DNA from: Chlamydiales bacterium
GTDB lineage: Bacteria > Chlamydiota > Chlamydiia > Chlamydiales > Simkaniaceae
Length of the DNA: 64,000 nt
Reading direction: 5' to 3'
Assembly (NCBI GenBank): GCA_024233515.1
Contig: JACKPO010000004.1
Location: forward strand, 62,001 to 126,000
Every line of letters starts with the position of its first letter. The first letter of the stretch is position 1. Below, in pieces: positions 7,472 to 16,266 of the stretch. The position numbers were made by a program, and so were the translations under genes. The notes beneath the pieces were generated by a model, which worked only from the letters and a program-made list of their open reading frames with translations, had not been told where the DNA came from and did not search any database.

Positions 7472-7804
7472 TTATTTCAATGTCTCAAGATCATCGGAAA
7501 CTTTTTTTTGATTTTCTGGAGTGGGATTTTGAAGAAAATTTGAATAATCGTTAGATAATTGCTTCTCATCTTCAATTTTTCCTTTTTTAAGGGCAACACA
7601 GGCCGTTTCATTCATGACCTGGAGGGCCTCGCCCATCACCTTCTGCAATTGAGCCTTTTTGTGTTCTTCTACACCGGGTTGATTGTAGTCATGAAAGGCC
7701 TTTTCGAACAGGTCATAACTTTTTTGATAGTCATCCCTGTATTTCTGAATCTCCTCAGGAGAGTATTGGGGCTGCTGCCCACCGACACCACTTACATCTG
7801 ACAT
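7472..7804 (-). CDS. Small hydrophilic protein, unknown
   Basis: About 110 residues, charged and mostly helical (EEIQKYRDDYQKSYDLFEKA), with no signal peptide or membrane segment and a short Gly/Gln-rich N-terminus. I do not recognise a family. The start at 7804 is preferred over the longer frame because AGGTG lies 6 nt upstream and the extension is low-complexity. It is divergent from the beta-barrel gene. Size, charge and the small-helical pattern would suit a chaperone or a type III secretion accessory protein, but nothing specific supports that. Confidence 0.6.
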   Translation of the reverse strand: MSDVSGVGGQQPQYSPEEIQKYRDDYQKSYDLFEKAFHDYNQPGVEEHKKAQLQKVMGEALQVMNETACVALKKGKIEDEKQLSNDYSNFLQNPTPENQKKVSDDLETLK

Positions 7805-7877
7805 GAAACACCTAAATCTTTTCTTCCTATTATTTTCTTTAATAGATAAAATGTTTTTTTCCAACAAGGGAGAGTCA

Positions 7878-8927
7878 ATGAAAGCGTTACTAGTTGCCTT
7901 ATGTTTATCTACGATCACTCTTTTTGCTGATGATCTACCCCCTGCCCCTCCGCAAGTCCAACTTCCCAGTCACCCTCCCCCTCTAAAAACGGTCAATGAG
8001 CAGGTCGCTCAAGCTGAGAGGGACTTTCAGATCGCACGGAAGATGTTCAACCCTTGGTATGCTGGACCTCTCCTTACTCCTGGTGCCCACAATGTGCCTC
8101 CGGGAGAATTTGTAATTCAACCCTATCTCTTTGTGAAAAACACGTTTGCTCAGTTCAATGGGAATCGTCGATCGGTCAACATCGATGACATTTGGACAGT
8201 GAACCCTACCTTCCTTTTCCAGATGGGTTGGCTCTCTTGGCTCGATTTCACCATTAATATCCAAGGGGTTTACAATACACAGAAGAGCAACCATTCGTTT
8301 TATAGCGGGGATACCTCTCTTTCTTGGGGAATTCAGCTGATGGAAGAAGATCCTTACCGTCCTGCTGTTCGCTTTGCTATTGGGGAGAGTTTCCCTTGCG
8401 GCCGGTACAACAAACTTGACCCCAAAAAAGGGGGAATCGATGCAACAGGAACAGGTTCTTATATCACAACCTTCTCGCTCAACGTCTCAAAAGTGATCTG
8501 GTGGGTTCTTGACCATCCGTTCGCTTGGCGTTTTTCTCTGAACTACAGTATTCCAACGCGCGTACATGTGAAAAACTATAACGCTTATGGTGGAGGGTTG
8601 GGAACAGATGGACGGGTCCGTCCAGGAAATTCCTTTGCAGCGGATACATCGATCGAACTCAGTTTCACTCAGAAGTGGGTTCTTGCCATCGATTTAGTCT
8701 ACACCTACGCTAACCATACAACCTTTTCGGGACATAAAGGACGCCTTCCAGATGGGATGATTGCCAGTGTGGGTGGCCCTTCGAATGATAACCTGAGTTG
8801 CGCACCTGCAATCGAGTATAACCCCTCTGATCATATGGGCTTTTTGGCAGGGGTTTGGTTCACAATTACAGGAAGAAACTCCAGTGACTTTGTCTCTGGC
8901 GTTCTATCGATGTATTACGCTTGGTAA
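7878..8927 (+). CDS. Predicted outer-membrane beta-barrel protein
   Basis: 349 residues with a Sec signal peptide (MKALLVALCLSTITLFA) and a short proline-rich linker. Alternating hydrophobic strands with many Trp/Tyr/Phe follow, ending in an aromatic C-terminus (MYYAW) typical of outer-membrane barrels. The GGGAG ribosome binding site before the ATG at 7878 fixes the start. No porin family is recognised. The stop codon lies at the very edge of a 166-bp palindromic element. Confidence 0.7.
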   Translation: MKALLVALCLSTITLFADDLPPAPPQVQLPSHPPPLKTVNEQVAQAERDFQIARKMFNPWYAGPLLTPGAHNVPPGEFVIQPYLFVKNTFAQFNGNRRSVNIDDIWTVNPTFLFQMGWLSWLDFTINIQGVYNTQKSNHSFYSGDTSLSWGIQLMEEDPYRPAVRFAIGESFPCGRYNKLDPKKGGIDATGTGSYITTFSLNVSKVIWWVLDHPFAWRFSLNYSIPTRVHVKNYNAYGGGLGTDGRVRPGNSFAADTSIELSFTQKWVLAIDLVYTYANHTTFSGHKGRLPDGMIASVGGPSNDNLSCAPAIEYNPSDHMGFLAGVWFTITGRNSSDFVSGVLSMYYAW

Positions 8928-9091
8928 CGCGAATTCGGGATTAGGTCCCTATGAGAACGCTTAGATTTTTGAGGAGATTTTTAGAAAAATCTGCGAAGTA
9001 GATAGCCGCAGAGCTATCTTCAAGCAGTTTTTCCTAAAAAGATTGCAAAAAGATGAGTGTTATCATAGAGGTCTAATCCCGAATTCGCGTT
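8926..9091. repeat. 166-bp palindromic element between convergent genes
   Basis: Nineteen-bp perfect terminal arms (AACGCGAATTCGGGATTAG and its complement) extend imperfectly to about 37 bp. An internal GATAGC...GCTATC hairpin occupies the centre. It overlaps the stop codon of the barrel gene on one side and encodes the last five residues (TRIRD) and stop of the convergent hydrolase on the other. Size and plan resemble the 165-bp MITEs, but the arms are unrelated. It would also fold into a strong bidirectional terminator. Confidence 0.8.
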
Positions 9092-9789
9092 TGGTAGATC
9101 TCTTTGAAAAAATCAACCATCGCATGAAGAGAACGCTTTTCGGCGCTTTCTGAATAAACGGTTCCAAGTTTTGGATCATTCGCAATGGGATTGGTAAACG
9201 CGTGCATGGTACGGCCATAGGTATGGACTTGCCAGTCAGCCTTTGCCTCTGTCATCTCTGTTTCAAAGGCCTGCACCGCATCCGGAGGAACCATCGGATC
9301 ATCGTGACCATGGAGAACAAGGATCTTTGCTTGAGGCTTGATTGGGTAACCAGGAGAGTTGAGAAGACCATGAAAACTCACCACTCCTTGGAGAGGAGCT
9401 CCACTACGCGCTAAGTCAAGTGCACAGAGTCCTCCAAAACAAAATCCAATCGCACTGACTTTACCTGGCTCAACCTGTGGATGCTCTTGAGCGAGTTTTA
9501 GCCCTGCTTCCATCCGACTTAGGAGAAACTTTCGGTCATCGATGAAGGGCTGCATGAGTTTTCCATTTTCTTCATTAGAACTCCCAAGAACCCCTTTTCC
9601 ATACAGATCAAGAGCTATCCCAACATACCCAAGAGAGGCAAGCCACTTTGCCTTTTCGCAGACAAAATCATCTCGTCCTCTCCACGCGTGGAAGATGAGG
9701 ATGGCTGCCCCTTTTTTTTCTTCTGGACTTGCAACAAAGGCTTCGAGTGTAGCGCCTTGATGATGATATTCGATCTGCTTTGTTTCCAT
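9073..9789 (-). CDS. Dienelactone hydrolase family protein
   Basis: A 238-residue alpha/beta hydrolase. The nucleophile elbow GFCFGG contains C117 in place of the usual serine, as in dienelactone hydrolases; D163/D164 (HGHDDPMVPP) and H196 (MHAFTNP) complete the triad. Cytosolic, no signal peptide. The natural substrate in an intracellular bacterium is unknown; the family hydrolyses lactones and activated esters. Its last codons lie within the palindromic element. It is divergently arranged with the PNPOx-like gene (start-to-start 56 bp). Confidence 0.88.
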   Translation of the reverse strand: METKQIEYHHQGATLEAFVASPEEKKGAAILIFHAWRGRDDFVCEKAKWLASLGYVGIALDLYGKGVLGSSNEENGKLMQPFIDDRKFLLSRMEAGLKLAQEHPQVEPGKVSAIGFCFGGLCALDLARSGAPLQGVVSFHGLLNSPGYPIKPQAKILVLHGHDDPMVPPDAVQAFETEMTEAKADWQVHTYGRTMHAFTNPIANDPKLGTVYSESAEKRSLHAMVDFFKEIYQTRIRD

Positions 9790-9844
9790 GTCCTTATCAA
9801 ACCATTTCTTGAAAAAAAAAGGAAGACTTCTTATCGTTTGCTCT

Positions 9845-10471
9845 ATGAAATGGTTAGTTCTTATTCTAGTTCCTTTTTCACTTTTTGCAAAAGAGCCTCA
9901 CCCCATGACCAAGGTGAGTCGGTGGTGCAAAGAAGAAAAGGAGCTAACAGAAGGACGGTATTTCACTTTTGGAACACTTGCCTCTGTTTCATCGGATGGA
10001 CGCCCTCATACCCGAACGATTGAGGTCTCTCATTTCGATAAGGAGAATGGGGCTCTGTTTTTTACTCACAAACACACACAAAAAGTTGAAGATTTTCTCT
10101 TTAACCCTTATGCCTCTCTCACTGTTTGGCTTCCCAAAACCCATCGGCAATTCACTGTAGAAGGAAAAGTGGAAGAAATCTCCGAATTAGACGCAGAGAA
10201 TGCATGGAAGAAAATGCCTCGGTTTATGCAACTCTCATTTCTTGCTTCGAACCACAAAGGGAAGCTTGAATCTGAAGAGGTCTTACAAAAGCGAAAAGAG
10301 AGCCTCGAAAAAACCTACCCAAAAGAGATTCCTGTTCCCAATACTTTTATCGGCTATCGACTGAAACCCGATCATGTCATTTTTTATCAGGTAAACTTCC
10401 GCTCTTTTCCTAAAAAAGAGGTCGCCACACTGGAAAAAACAGGCTGGATTACAGCTTTGCTTGAGCCTTAG
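9845..10471 (+). CDS. Secreted pyridoxamine 5'-phosphate oxidase-like flavoprotein
   Basis: A split-barrel flavin-binding protein of the PNPOx family. ASVSSDGRPHTRTIEV, a central LFFTHKHTQKVEDFLFNPYA and a C-terminal RLKPDHVIFYQ follow the PdxH order of FMN- and substrate-contact regions. The unusual part is a clear signal peptide (MKWLVLILVPFSLFAKEP) when read from the ATG at 9845, which would send it to the periplasm. The frame has an earlier ATG at 9788, but its codons look like noncoding sequence. PdxH itself is cytosolic, so this is either an exported relative or a mis-set start. It overlaps the convergent ugpB gene by 23 nt. Confidence 0.75.
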   Translation: MKWLVLILVPFSLFAKEPHPMTKVSRWCKEEKELTEGRYFTFGTLASVSSDGRPHTRTIEVSHFDKENGALFFTHKHTQKVEDFLFNPYASLTVWLPKTHRQFTVEGKVEEISELDAENAWKKMPRFMQLSFLASNHKGKLESEEVLQKRKESLEKTYPKEIPVPNTFIGYRLKPDHVIFYQVNFRSFPKKEVATLEKTGWITALLEP

Positions 10472-11780
10472 GGGCTAACCTTTTATTGCCCTGAACAACG
10501 GCTTCATCGAGCGCCTCATCTGCTGTCATCTCTCCCGAAAAAGCTTTTTCGAGATAATCAATAATAAGATCACGCACTTCGACATAGTTGGGAAGGCGAA
10601 TTCCCCAGGAATGATCGGTTGGATGATTCCCCATCACTTCCAGGACTGCAATTTCTGCAGCAGGATGGGTGGCATAGAACCCTTCTTTCTTTGTTTCCAT
10701 GTAGGCAGCATAGGTAATAGGCAAATAGCCTGTGGCTTGGTGCCATTTTTTCTGGGCCTCTAGAGAGGAAAGGTAAGCGAAAAATTCTGCGATCGAGTGG
10801 TACTCCTCAGAAGAGAACCCACTCAACGCCCAGAAAGATGATCCACCAATATTCAAGGTATGAGGACGATCGGTCAGATGAGGCCAATAAGGGATGAACC
10901 CAACGCCAATCTCGAAATCACATCTCCGACTGAGGAGAGGAAGACGGTTCGCTCCCTGCATCAGAATGGCACACTCCCCTTCTGCAAAACGTCTTTCAGG
11001 CTCCTCTGCATAGCGGCCGCTATAGGAGAAGATCCCCTCTCGACTCCACTCTGCAACTTTTCCAAGATGAAACTTTTGCTCGGGGTGATTGCATTCAAGG
11101 CGAGCCTCCGTTCCTTTAAACCCATTTTCATGGGTCGCCATTGGAATATCATGCCAGCAGGAAAAATGTTCTAAATGGTAAGCGGCAGGCCAAGCGGTCG
11201 TGAAACCAACATATCCCGCCCCTTTAAGTTTTCTCCCCATCCGTTCGAGATCGGGCCACGTGCGCGGTGGTTTCTCAGGATCAAGCCCAGCATTTTTGAA
11301 AGCGGTTTTATTGTAAAAGAGAATTCCTGTCGAAGCGTTCCATGGAAGGGAAAGCATTTTTCCAGAGGGCGCTGAATAAAACTTCCTCACAACATCGATA
11401 TAGACGCCGGGATCGAAGTTGGTTTGATGCTCCTTCAAAAGATCGCCGACGGGAACAAAACGTCCCTCATCAAGCATCATCGAAAGGGTAGCGACTTCAT
11501 ACACTTGAAGGATATGAGGTCCTTTACCCTGCTCGTGACTTTTGATTCCTTCTTCATAAGCGATCTTATAGTTCGCCACTTGTTTCAAAGTGATATGGGT
11601 GGTGCTCGATTGCCGATTAAATGTCTCAACAATTTCTATGAATTGATCATTCAAAAACCCATCAAAGGCATGGACCATAACGATCTCTGCTGAATAGAGA
11701 GACCAAGAACACAAAAATAAAAAAAACGTGCCTAAAACTTTCATCGCCCGAGATTCTAACATTTTTTGTATTTTTGTCAT
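10449..11780 (-). CDS. ugpB: UgpB-like glycerol-3-phosphate (sugar) ABC substrate-binding protein
   Basis: 443 residues. A signal peptide (MKVLGTFFLFLCSWSLYSA from the internal ATG at 11744, or a longer version from 11780) precedes a solute-binding protein of the extracellular family 1. The order HAFDGFLNDQF, VPVGDLL, SLPWNASTGILFYNK and GVGFIPYW is that of UgpB. It would collect glycerol-3-phosphate or a glycerophosphodiester in the periplasm. No permease or ATPase gene is beside it, so it is an orphan binding protein in this window. A possible -10 (TACTAT) lies about 30 bp upstream of 11780. Confidence 0.85.
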   Translation of the reverse strand: MTKIQKMLESRAMKVLGTFFLFLCSWSLYSAEIVMVHAFDGFLNDQFIEIVETFNRQSSTTHITLKQVANYKIAYEEGIKSHEQGKGPHILQVYEVATLSMMLDEGRFVPVGDLLKEHQTNFDPGVYIDVVRKFYSAPSGKMLSLPWNASTGILFYNKTAFKNAGLDPEKPPRTWPDLERMGRKLKGAGYVGFTTAWPAAYHLEHFSCWHDIPMATHENGFKGTEARLECNHPEQKFHLGKVAEWSREGIFSYSGRYAEEPERRFAEGECAILMQGANRLPLLSRRCDFEIGVGFIPYWPHLTDRPHTLNIGGSSFWALSGFSSEEYHSIAEFFAYLSSLEAQKKWHQATGYLPITYAAYMETKKEGFYATHPAAEIAVLEVMGNHPTDHSWGIRLPNYVEVRDLIIDYLEKAFSGEMTADEALDEAVVQGNKRLAPKAQAKL

Positions 11781-11842
11781 TACGGAAATAGGGCCGATCC
11801 GTATAGTAAAAATTTAGCACGATATAAGAAGATGAGGTCCTT

Positions 11843-13003
11843 ATTTCTAAGAAGATATTATTCACTGGGGCACGCTCCCTTTTTACCCTTGATTTAGCAA
11901 GGAGATTCTCTGAACAAGGGCACCAAGTATTTGCTGCTGAGACCTCTCTCCATCATGTTTGCCGTTTCTCAAATGCTTTTACCAAACACTACGTGATTCC
12001 CAGTCCCCGCTTCCGATCAGAAGGGTTTATCCAGGGGCTTATTGATATTTGCGTGAAAGAAACGATCGATCTCGTGATTCCCACTTTTGAAGAGATTTTC
12101 TGCCTAGCTCAAGGTCTCCATCGCTTCCCGAAGGAAACAACGGTCTTGTGTAGTTCCTATGAAACTCTCGATGAGCTTCATAATAAGTGGCAGTTCAACA
12201 AAAAATTGGAACAACTTGGATTTGACGCTCCAAAATCTTACCTCATTCGCTCTCAAGAGGAGCTTAACCAACTCCCCTTAACCGTTCCCTATATCCTTAA
12301 GCCAAGCTATTCTCGCGCTGCCCTCTGTATCCAAAAAGTGACTTCAAAAATTCCTCCTAAGGTCAAGGTTGATCCCCGTAATCCCCTTGTTGCTCAAGAG
12401 TGGCTTCAGGGGAAGAAGTACTGCTCTTATAGTATTGCCCATGAGGGAAAACTCGCTGCCCATACTGTTTATCCTGTAGATTTTTCGATCGAAGGGAATT
12501 CCTGCCTTAACTTTGAAGCCATCGAACATCCAGGGATCCTAGCCTGGATAGAATCTTTTGTTGAAAAAGAGCAGTTCACTGGACAAATTGCTTTTGATTT
12601 TATCGAAGATAATCTGGGAACGCTCTATGCCATTGAATGTAACCCTCGCGGAACAAGTGGGATCAACCTCTTCCAAAATGGGGACGGCCTCCCCGATGCC
12701 TTCTCCAATTCCCAACAAAGACTTGTGACCCCTCAGCTTGGCTATTCCAAGCAATTGGGTTGGGGAATGCTCCTGTACGGATGGAAAACAAAGCAATTTT
12801 TAAAATTTATAAAAAAGTTTCTCACGGTCGACGATGTGATCTTTTCAAGTCGAGACCTTAAGCCTTTTTTCCATCAACCCTTCCTCTTCTTCGTTTATCT
12901 TTTCAAAAGTTTAAAGCTGAGAGAGCGTCTTCCCGCCATGTTCACTTTTGATATCGATTGGAACGGCGGTGAAATCATCGAGCAGGAACAGATTCCTTCT
13001 TGA
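11843..13003 (+). CDS. ATP-grasp family protein with apparent ATT start codon
   Basis: The first ATG/GTG-type start gives 336 residues from 11993, but the upstream frame clearly codes. From 11843 it reads ISKKILFTGARSLFTLDLAR, a Rossmann-like N-terminus with the expected first strand. The only start-like codon before the in-frame stop TAA is ATT at 11843, with GAGG 5 nt upstream, giving 386 residues. The ATP-grasp core follows (PKSYLIRSQEEL, YILKPSYSRA, then AIECNPRGTSG with the metal-binding Glu/Asn). It resembles carbamoyl-phosphate-synthase-like ligases that join a carboxylate to an amine. The acceptor is unknown. The stop is 84 nt before the adenylate kinase start. Confidence 0.8.
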   Translation: MSKKILFTGARSLFTLDLARRFSEQGHQVFAAETSLHHVCRFSNAFTKHYVIPSPRFRSEGFIQGLIDICVKETIDLVIPTFEEIFCLAQGLHRFPKETTVLCSSYETLDELHNKWQFNKKLEQLGFDAPKSYLIRSQEELNQLPLTVPYILKPSYSRAALCIQKVTSKIPPKVKVDPRNPLVAQEWLQGKKYCSYSIAHEGKLAAHTVYPVDFSIEGNSCLNFEAIEHPGILAWIESFVEKEQFTGQIAFDFIEDNLGTLYAIECNPRGTSGINLFQNGDGLPDAFSNSQQRLVTPQLGYSKQLGWGMLLYGWKTKQFLKFIKKFLTVDDVIFSSRDLKPFFHQPFLFFVYLFKSLKLRERLPAMFTFDIDWNGGEIIEQEQIPS

Positions 13004-13086
13004 TTATTTTTTCATTTTTAAAAAAGTTCCACGCAAAAAACCTAAAACAGGCCATAAATACCGCTTTTTGTTATAGTGGAGGGGCA

Positions 13087-13848
13087 ATGCTTAAACTTTT
13101 ATGGATGCTTATGTTAACCCCGACCCTCTCCATTGCGTCGCTAAAGGCGCCCCTTCTTGAAGCCCAAAGACAGGTCAACCAGACGGTTGTATTAATTCTC
13201 CTTGGTCCTCCTGGAGCAGGAAAGGGAACGCAAGCAGCCATTCTTTCGGAAACGCTCCAACTTCCCCACATCTCAACAGGAGATCTCCTCCGGTCAAATA
13301 TTAAGGAGGGAACAGAGCTGGGAAAAACAGCAAAGGGATTCATGGACGAGGGGAAACTTGTTCCTGACACTCTAATTTTAGACATGCTTTTTGCTCGTGT
13401 GAAGCAAGCCGATTGCCAAAAGGGGTATATCCTCGATGGATTTCCCCGCACCCTACCACAGGCTGAAGCCTATGATAAGCGGCTGGGAGCGGGCTGCAAA
13501 ACGATTGCCCTCAACCTCTCTTTAAGTCAGGAAGAAATTATCAATCGCCTTTCGAAACGTCTCACCTGTCAAGAGTGCAGCACCCCTTACCACCTCATCC
13601 ATTCTCCTCCCAAAACGGAAGGGACATGTGATGAATGCACAGGAACACTCATTCAACGCTCAGATGACAAAGAAGAGGTCATTCGAAAGCGGCTCAGTGT
13701 GTACGAAACACAAACAGCTCCTCTCATTGAACACTACTCGAAAGAAAACGCTCTTAAACAGGTCTCTTGCAGTCAATCGATTGATGAGGTTCTAACGGAG
13801 ATTCTCGATTATCTTCGGGAAATCTATCACTCATTGAGGGAGGAGTAG
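13087..13848 (+). CDS. adk: Adenylate kinase with N-terminal signal peptide
   Basis: The kinase interconverts ATP + AMP and 2 ADP. The P-loop GPPGAGKGT is at residues 40-48; STGDLLR, DGFPRT and a zinc-type LID with two CxxC pairs (CQEC, CDEC) are all intact. The oddity is a 34-residue hydrophobic N-terminal extension (MLKLLWMLMLTPTLSIAS) that looks like a Sec signal or membrane anchor, where adenylate kinases normally start at the P-loop strand. GGAGG 5 nt before the ATG at 13087 supports this start. Export would be unusual because ATP is scarce in the periplasm, unless host nucleotides reach it. Confidence 0.88.
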   Translation: MLKLLWMLMLTPTLSIASLKAPLLEAQRQVNQTVVLILLGPPGAGKGTQAAILSETLQLPHISTGDLLRSNIKEGTELGKTAKGFMDEGKLVPDTLILDMLFARVKQADCQKGYILDGFPRTLPQAEAYDKRLGAGCKTIALNLSLSQEEIINRLSKRLTCQECSTPYHLIHSPPKTEGTCDECTGTLIQRSDDKEEVIRKRLSVYETQTAPLIEHYSKENALKQVSCSQSIDEVLTEILDYLREIYHSLREE

Positions 13849-13920
13849 GAAGCGGCTCCAAGTAGAGTCTTGGATCAGGCCCCCTATCCCCTCTTTTGAT
13901 CTCTTTGACCCGAGAAGTCT

Positions 13921-14448
13921 TCACTTCGCTAAAAACCCTTCGATAAGCGCTTTGTCAATTTTGAAAAGACGAGCGCTAAAGGTACCGAAAAACTCTTTTG
14001 ATCCATCATCTTCAATAATATAAACCGAAGCGATGGAAACAATGGTCTCCCCGTCGAGATCATTTGAAACATCAATTTCAATGGGACTTTCTGTGTGGAC
14101 AACCATCCGTTCTCTTAGATTTGTCCATTGCCACGGAAATCCAACAAGCTCTCCCTTTCCTGTAATCAACCCTTCACTACTTCTGAAAGTAATCTCATGG
14201 AGATCTCCGTTAAGACTTGACTCTTGCTGCATCTCTAGAACTTCCCCATCACGGGCCTTGAGAAAACATGCATCGATGAAGCGGTTTTCTTCTGGTAAAA
14301 ATGTCCGTTTCAAAAAGAAAAAACCATAATGCTCCGCTTCTTCTTCATCTGGACTCTGTGATTTCATTTCACCGATATAAAACTCTGAATAACTCCCCCC
14401 GAAGATGAAACAGGGAAGAAGGAGAAGTAAAAATAACCATTTTTTCAT
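13921..14448 (-). CDS. Secreted protein, unknown
   Basis: 175 residues with a signal peptide (MKKWLFLLLLLPCFIFGG) and a beta-rich acidic mature part (SYSEFYIGEMKSQSPDEEE). No lipobox or membrane segment after the signal. I do not recognise a family. Its ATG overlaps the stop of the upstream trmH-like gene by 4 nt, so it is cotranscribed with it. Confidence 0.7.
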   Translation of the reverse strand: MKKWLFLLLLLPCFIFGGSYSEFYIGEMKSQSPDEEEAEHYGFFFLKRTFLPEENRFIDACFLKARDGEVLEMQQESSLNGDLHEITFRSSEGLITGKGELVGFPWQWTNLRERMVVHTESPIEIDVSNDLDGETIVSIASVYIIEDDGSKEFFGTFSARLFKIDKALIEGFLAK

Positions 14449-15119
14449 GAGAGGTACCTCTTTATGATCTCAAGTGCTTGTTCAATCCCTATAGACCGTA
14501 CATAATATCGTGCTTTTTCTTCCAATAATTCTTTACCACTCAGATCCCCTTCTTTCCCTAACTCCTCTCTTTTTCGACTCACAACATCGTAGAGTGTGAT
14601 GGCTGCTGCAACCGAAAGATTATAACTTTCGACCATTCCAAACATAGGAACATGAAAGAGAAGATCGCATGCCTCCTCAGCCTCTTTAGATAACCCCTCT
14701 TTTTCATTTCCGAAGAGAAAACAAATCGGCCTCTCAATCGGAACGTCTGATAAAGAGACAGATCCTTCGGCAGCTGCCCCGACAAGAAGTTTTCCACGAT
14801 TTTTTTCTAAAAACTCACTGAGAGAAGGGTGTTTATAAAGATGGGTCCACTTTAAGGTTCCCTTGGTTGTTCCTTTCCCCTGTCCTTTTTTCATCTGCGC
14901 GTTAATGAAGTGCACATGATTGACTCCTAACGCTTCTGCCGTTCGAACAACAGCAAGCCCGTTATGGATGTCGTAGGGTTTTTCTATCGCCACATGAGCA
15001 GAAGAAATCCGCCGCTTCAATACGGTTTCAATGATCTCAACTCTCTCTTCCGTAAAAAAGGGAAGAAGCGCTTCAATAATCTGATCATGGGGAAATTCTT
15101 TTAATAAGCTCTCGATCAT
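14445..15119 (-). CDS. trmH: TrmH-family tRNA 2'-O-methyltransferase (SPOUT)
   Basis: A SAM-dependent ribose methyltransferase of the SpoU/TrmH group. The three motifs are present: HNGLAVVRTAEALGVNHVHF (motif 1, with the catalytic Arg), FLFGNEKEGLS (motif 2) and HVPMFGMVESYNLSVAAAI (motif 3). The N-terminal ERVEIIETVLKRR and the C-terminal YYVRSIG extension fit TrmH, which makes Gm18 in tRNA. The ATG at 15119 overlaps the TGA of the glycosyltransferase upstream (ATGA). Confidence 0.88.
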   Translation of the reverse strand: MIESLLKEFPHDQIIEALLPFFTEERVEIIETVLKRRISSAHVAIEKPYDIHNGLAVVRTAEALGVNHVHFINAQMKKGQGKGTTKGTLKWTHLYKHPSLSEFLEKNRGKLLVGAAAEGSVSLSDVPIERPICFLFGNEKEGLSKEAEEACDLLFHVPMFGMVESYNLSVAAAITLYDVVSRKREELGKEGDLSGKELLEEKARYYVRSIGIEQALEIIKRYLS

Positions 15120-16186
15120 GGAGAGCAAAATACTGCCATTTCAGGTTTTATTTCAAGAGAATCAAGCCCTTGATGCGTCGCAAAATGGTCTAAAAGTCTA
15201 TCGAGAATGAGATCGCTCACAATGTAACATTTCGGGGAGAAGATTTTCGTCACTTTATGGTAGAAGAAATGATCAGAAGGTATTTTCTCACATTGATCGC
15301 TTTCGAAAATAAAGAGATCCCATTCCCTTGCGCGCCATCGGAAGAAGTGGAGGACATGAAGATCTAGCTGATTAGCATCTTTGGGAAGCTTTGCGGTATC
15401 TTCGACGATAAGATACCTTTTATGTTTTAAGTCTTTAGCCAGCTGGATTGCCTCTTTATGACTTGTGACCCAATAGAGATCTTCAATTGAAATCCCAAAC
15501 CTGACAAATTCTTCCCTTAAGTTTTCCTTATTGCCTTGGTCAATACAGATGATTTCATCAAAGCGATTCATAGGGGTATTGACAATGTCGATATCGCTAG
15601 GAAGCATTCTCTGCATGACATGGTGACGATCAAAGGCAAACCATCGGTCCCTTCTCTGAAGGGGAACCCACTCCCGATCTAAGGCATGTTTCGTTGAATG
15701 GGTATTGAAGAGATCATTTTTGATCTTCTCAAGCGCATCTATAAACACCTCTTTTAGGGTTTGCAAATAGGAGTGCTGAATGATATAGGCATGGGCACAA
15801 AGCCCATGATGGATCTGCATCACCCCAGCGCAGGGGTCCTCCCCTTTTTCTAAATAAAGGCCTCCTAAAAAAAGGACATCCCAGTTTTCTTCCTTCTCTT
15901 GAAAAAATCGAACTAAGTCGGCCTCTATCTCCTCTTTCGAGGATAAGAAAAACCCATCGTCCTCTAGGATCAAGACTCTTTTCCACCCCTTTTCCTGCGC
16001 CATTTCTAAAGCGCGCATATGACTCATCAAGGCCCCACGCACTCCATTTAAGCGGTCCAGGACGCCGCTAAACCGAAAAATCTTTTCTTCTGGAATAGAA
16101 AGTCGACGAAATTCTGCTTCAATTAGCCTTCGACGATCTGTTCTTAGATCTAAGTTAATATAGATAATCCCATCAATACCACGCAT
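15116..16186 (-). CDS. GT25 family glycosyltransferase with degenerate second copy
   Basis: 356 residues. The N-terminal half is a family-25 (LPS-type) glycosyltransferase: INLDLRTDRRR at the start, SHMRALEMAQEKGWKRVLIL followed by the metal-binding EDD. The C-terminal half, from about residue 205, repeats the pattern in weak form (FDEIICIDQGNKENLREEF, later RYLIVEDT) with the metal site lost. It looks like an internal duplication whose second copy is inactive. Probably adds a sugar to a lipid or protein acceptor at the cytoplasmic face. It leads the trmH and secreted-protein genes in one transcript. Confidence 0.8.
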   Translation of the reverse strand: MRGIDGIIYINLDLRTDRRRLIEAEFRRLSIPEEKIFRFSGVLDRLNGVRGALMSHMRALEMAQEKGWKRVLILEDDGFFLSSKEEIEADLVRFFQEKEENWDVLFLGGLYLEKGEDPCAGVMQIHHGLCAHAYIIQHSYLQTLKEVFIDALEKIKNDLFNTHSTKHALDREWVPLQRRDRWFAFDRHHVMQRMLPSDIDIVNTPMNRFDEIICIDQGNKENLREEFVRFGISIEDLYWVTSHKEAIQLAKDLKHKRYLIVEDTAKLPKDANQLDLHVLHFFRWRAREWDLFIFESDQCEKIPSDHFFYHKVTKIFSPKCYIVSDLILDRLLDHFATHQGLDSLEIKPEMAVFCSP

Positions 16187-16266
16187 ATCTCATTGCGATA
16201 TACGAGAGAGGGTTATTAGACAATGAAAAAGAGCTCGATCGACTCGAGCTCTATTCTGTAGCATGA

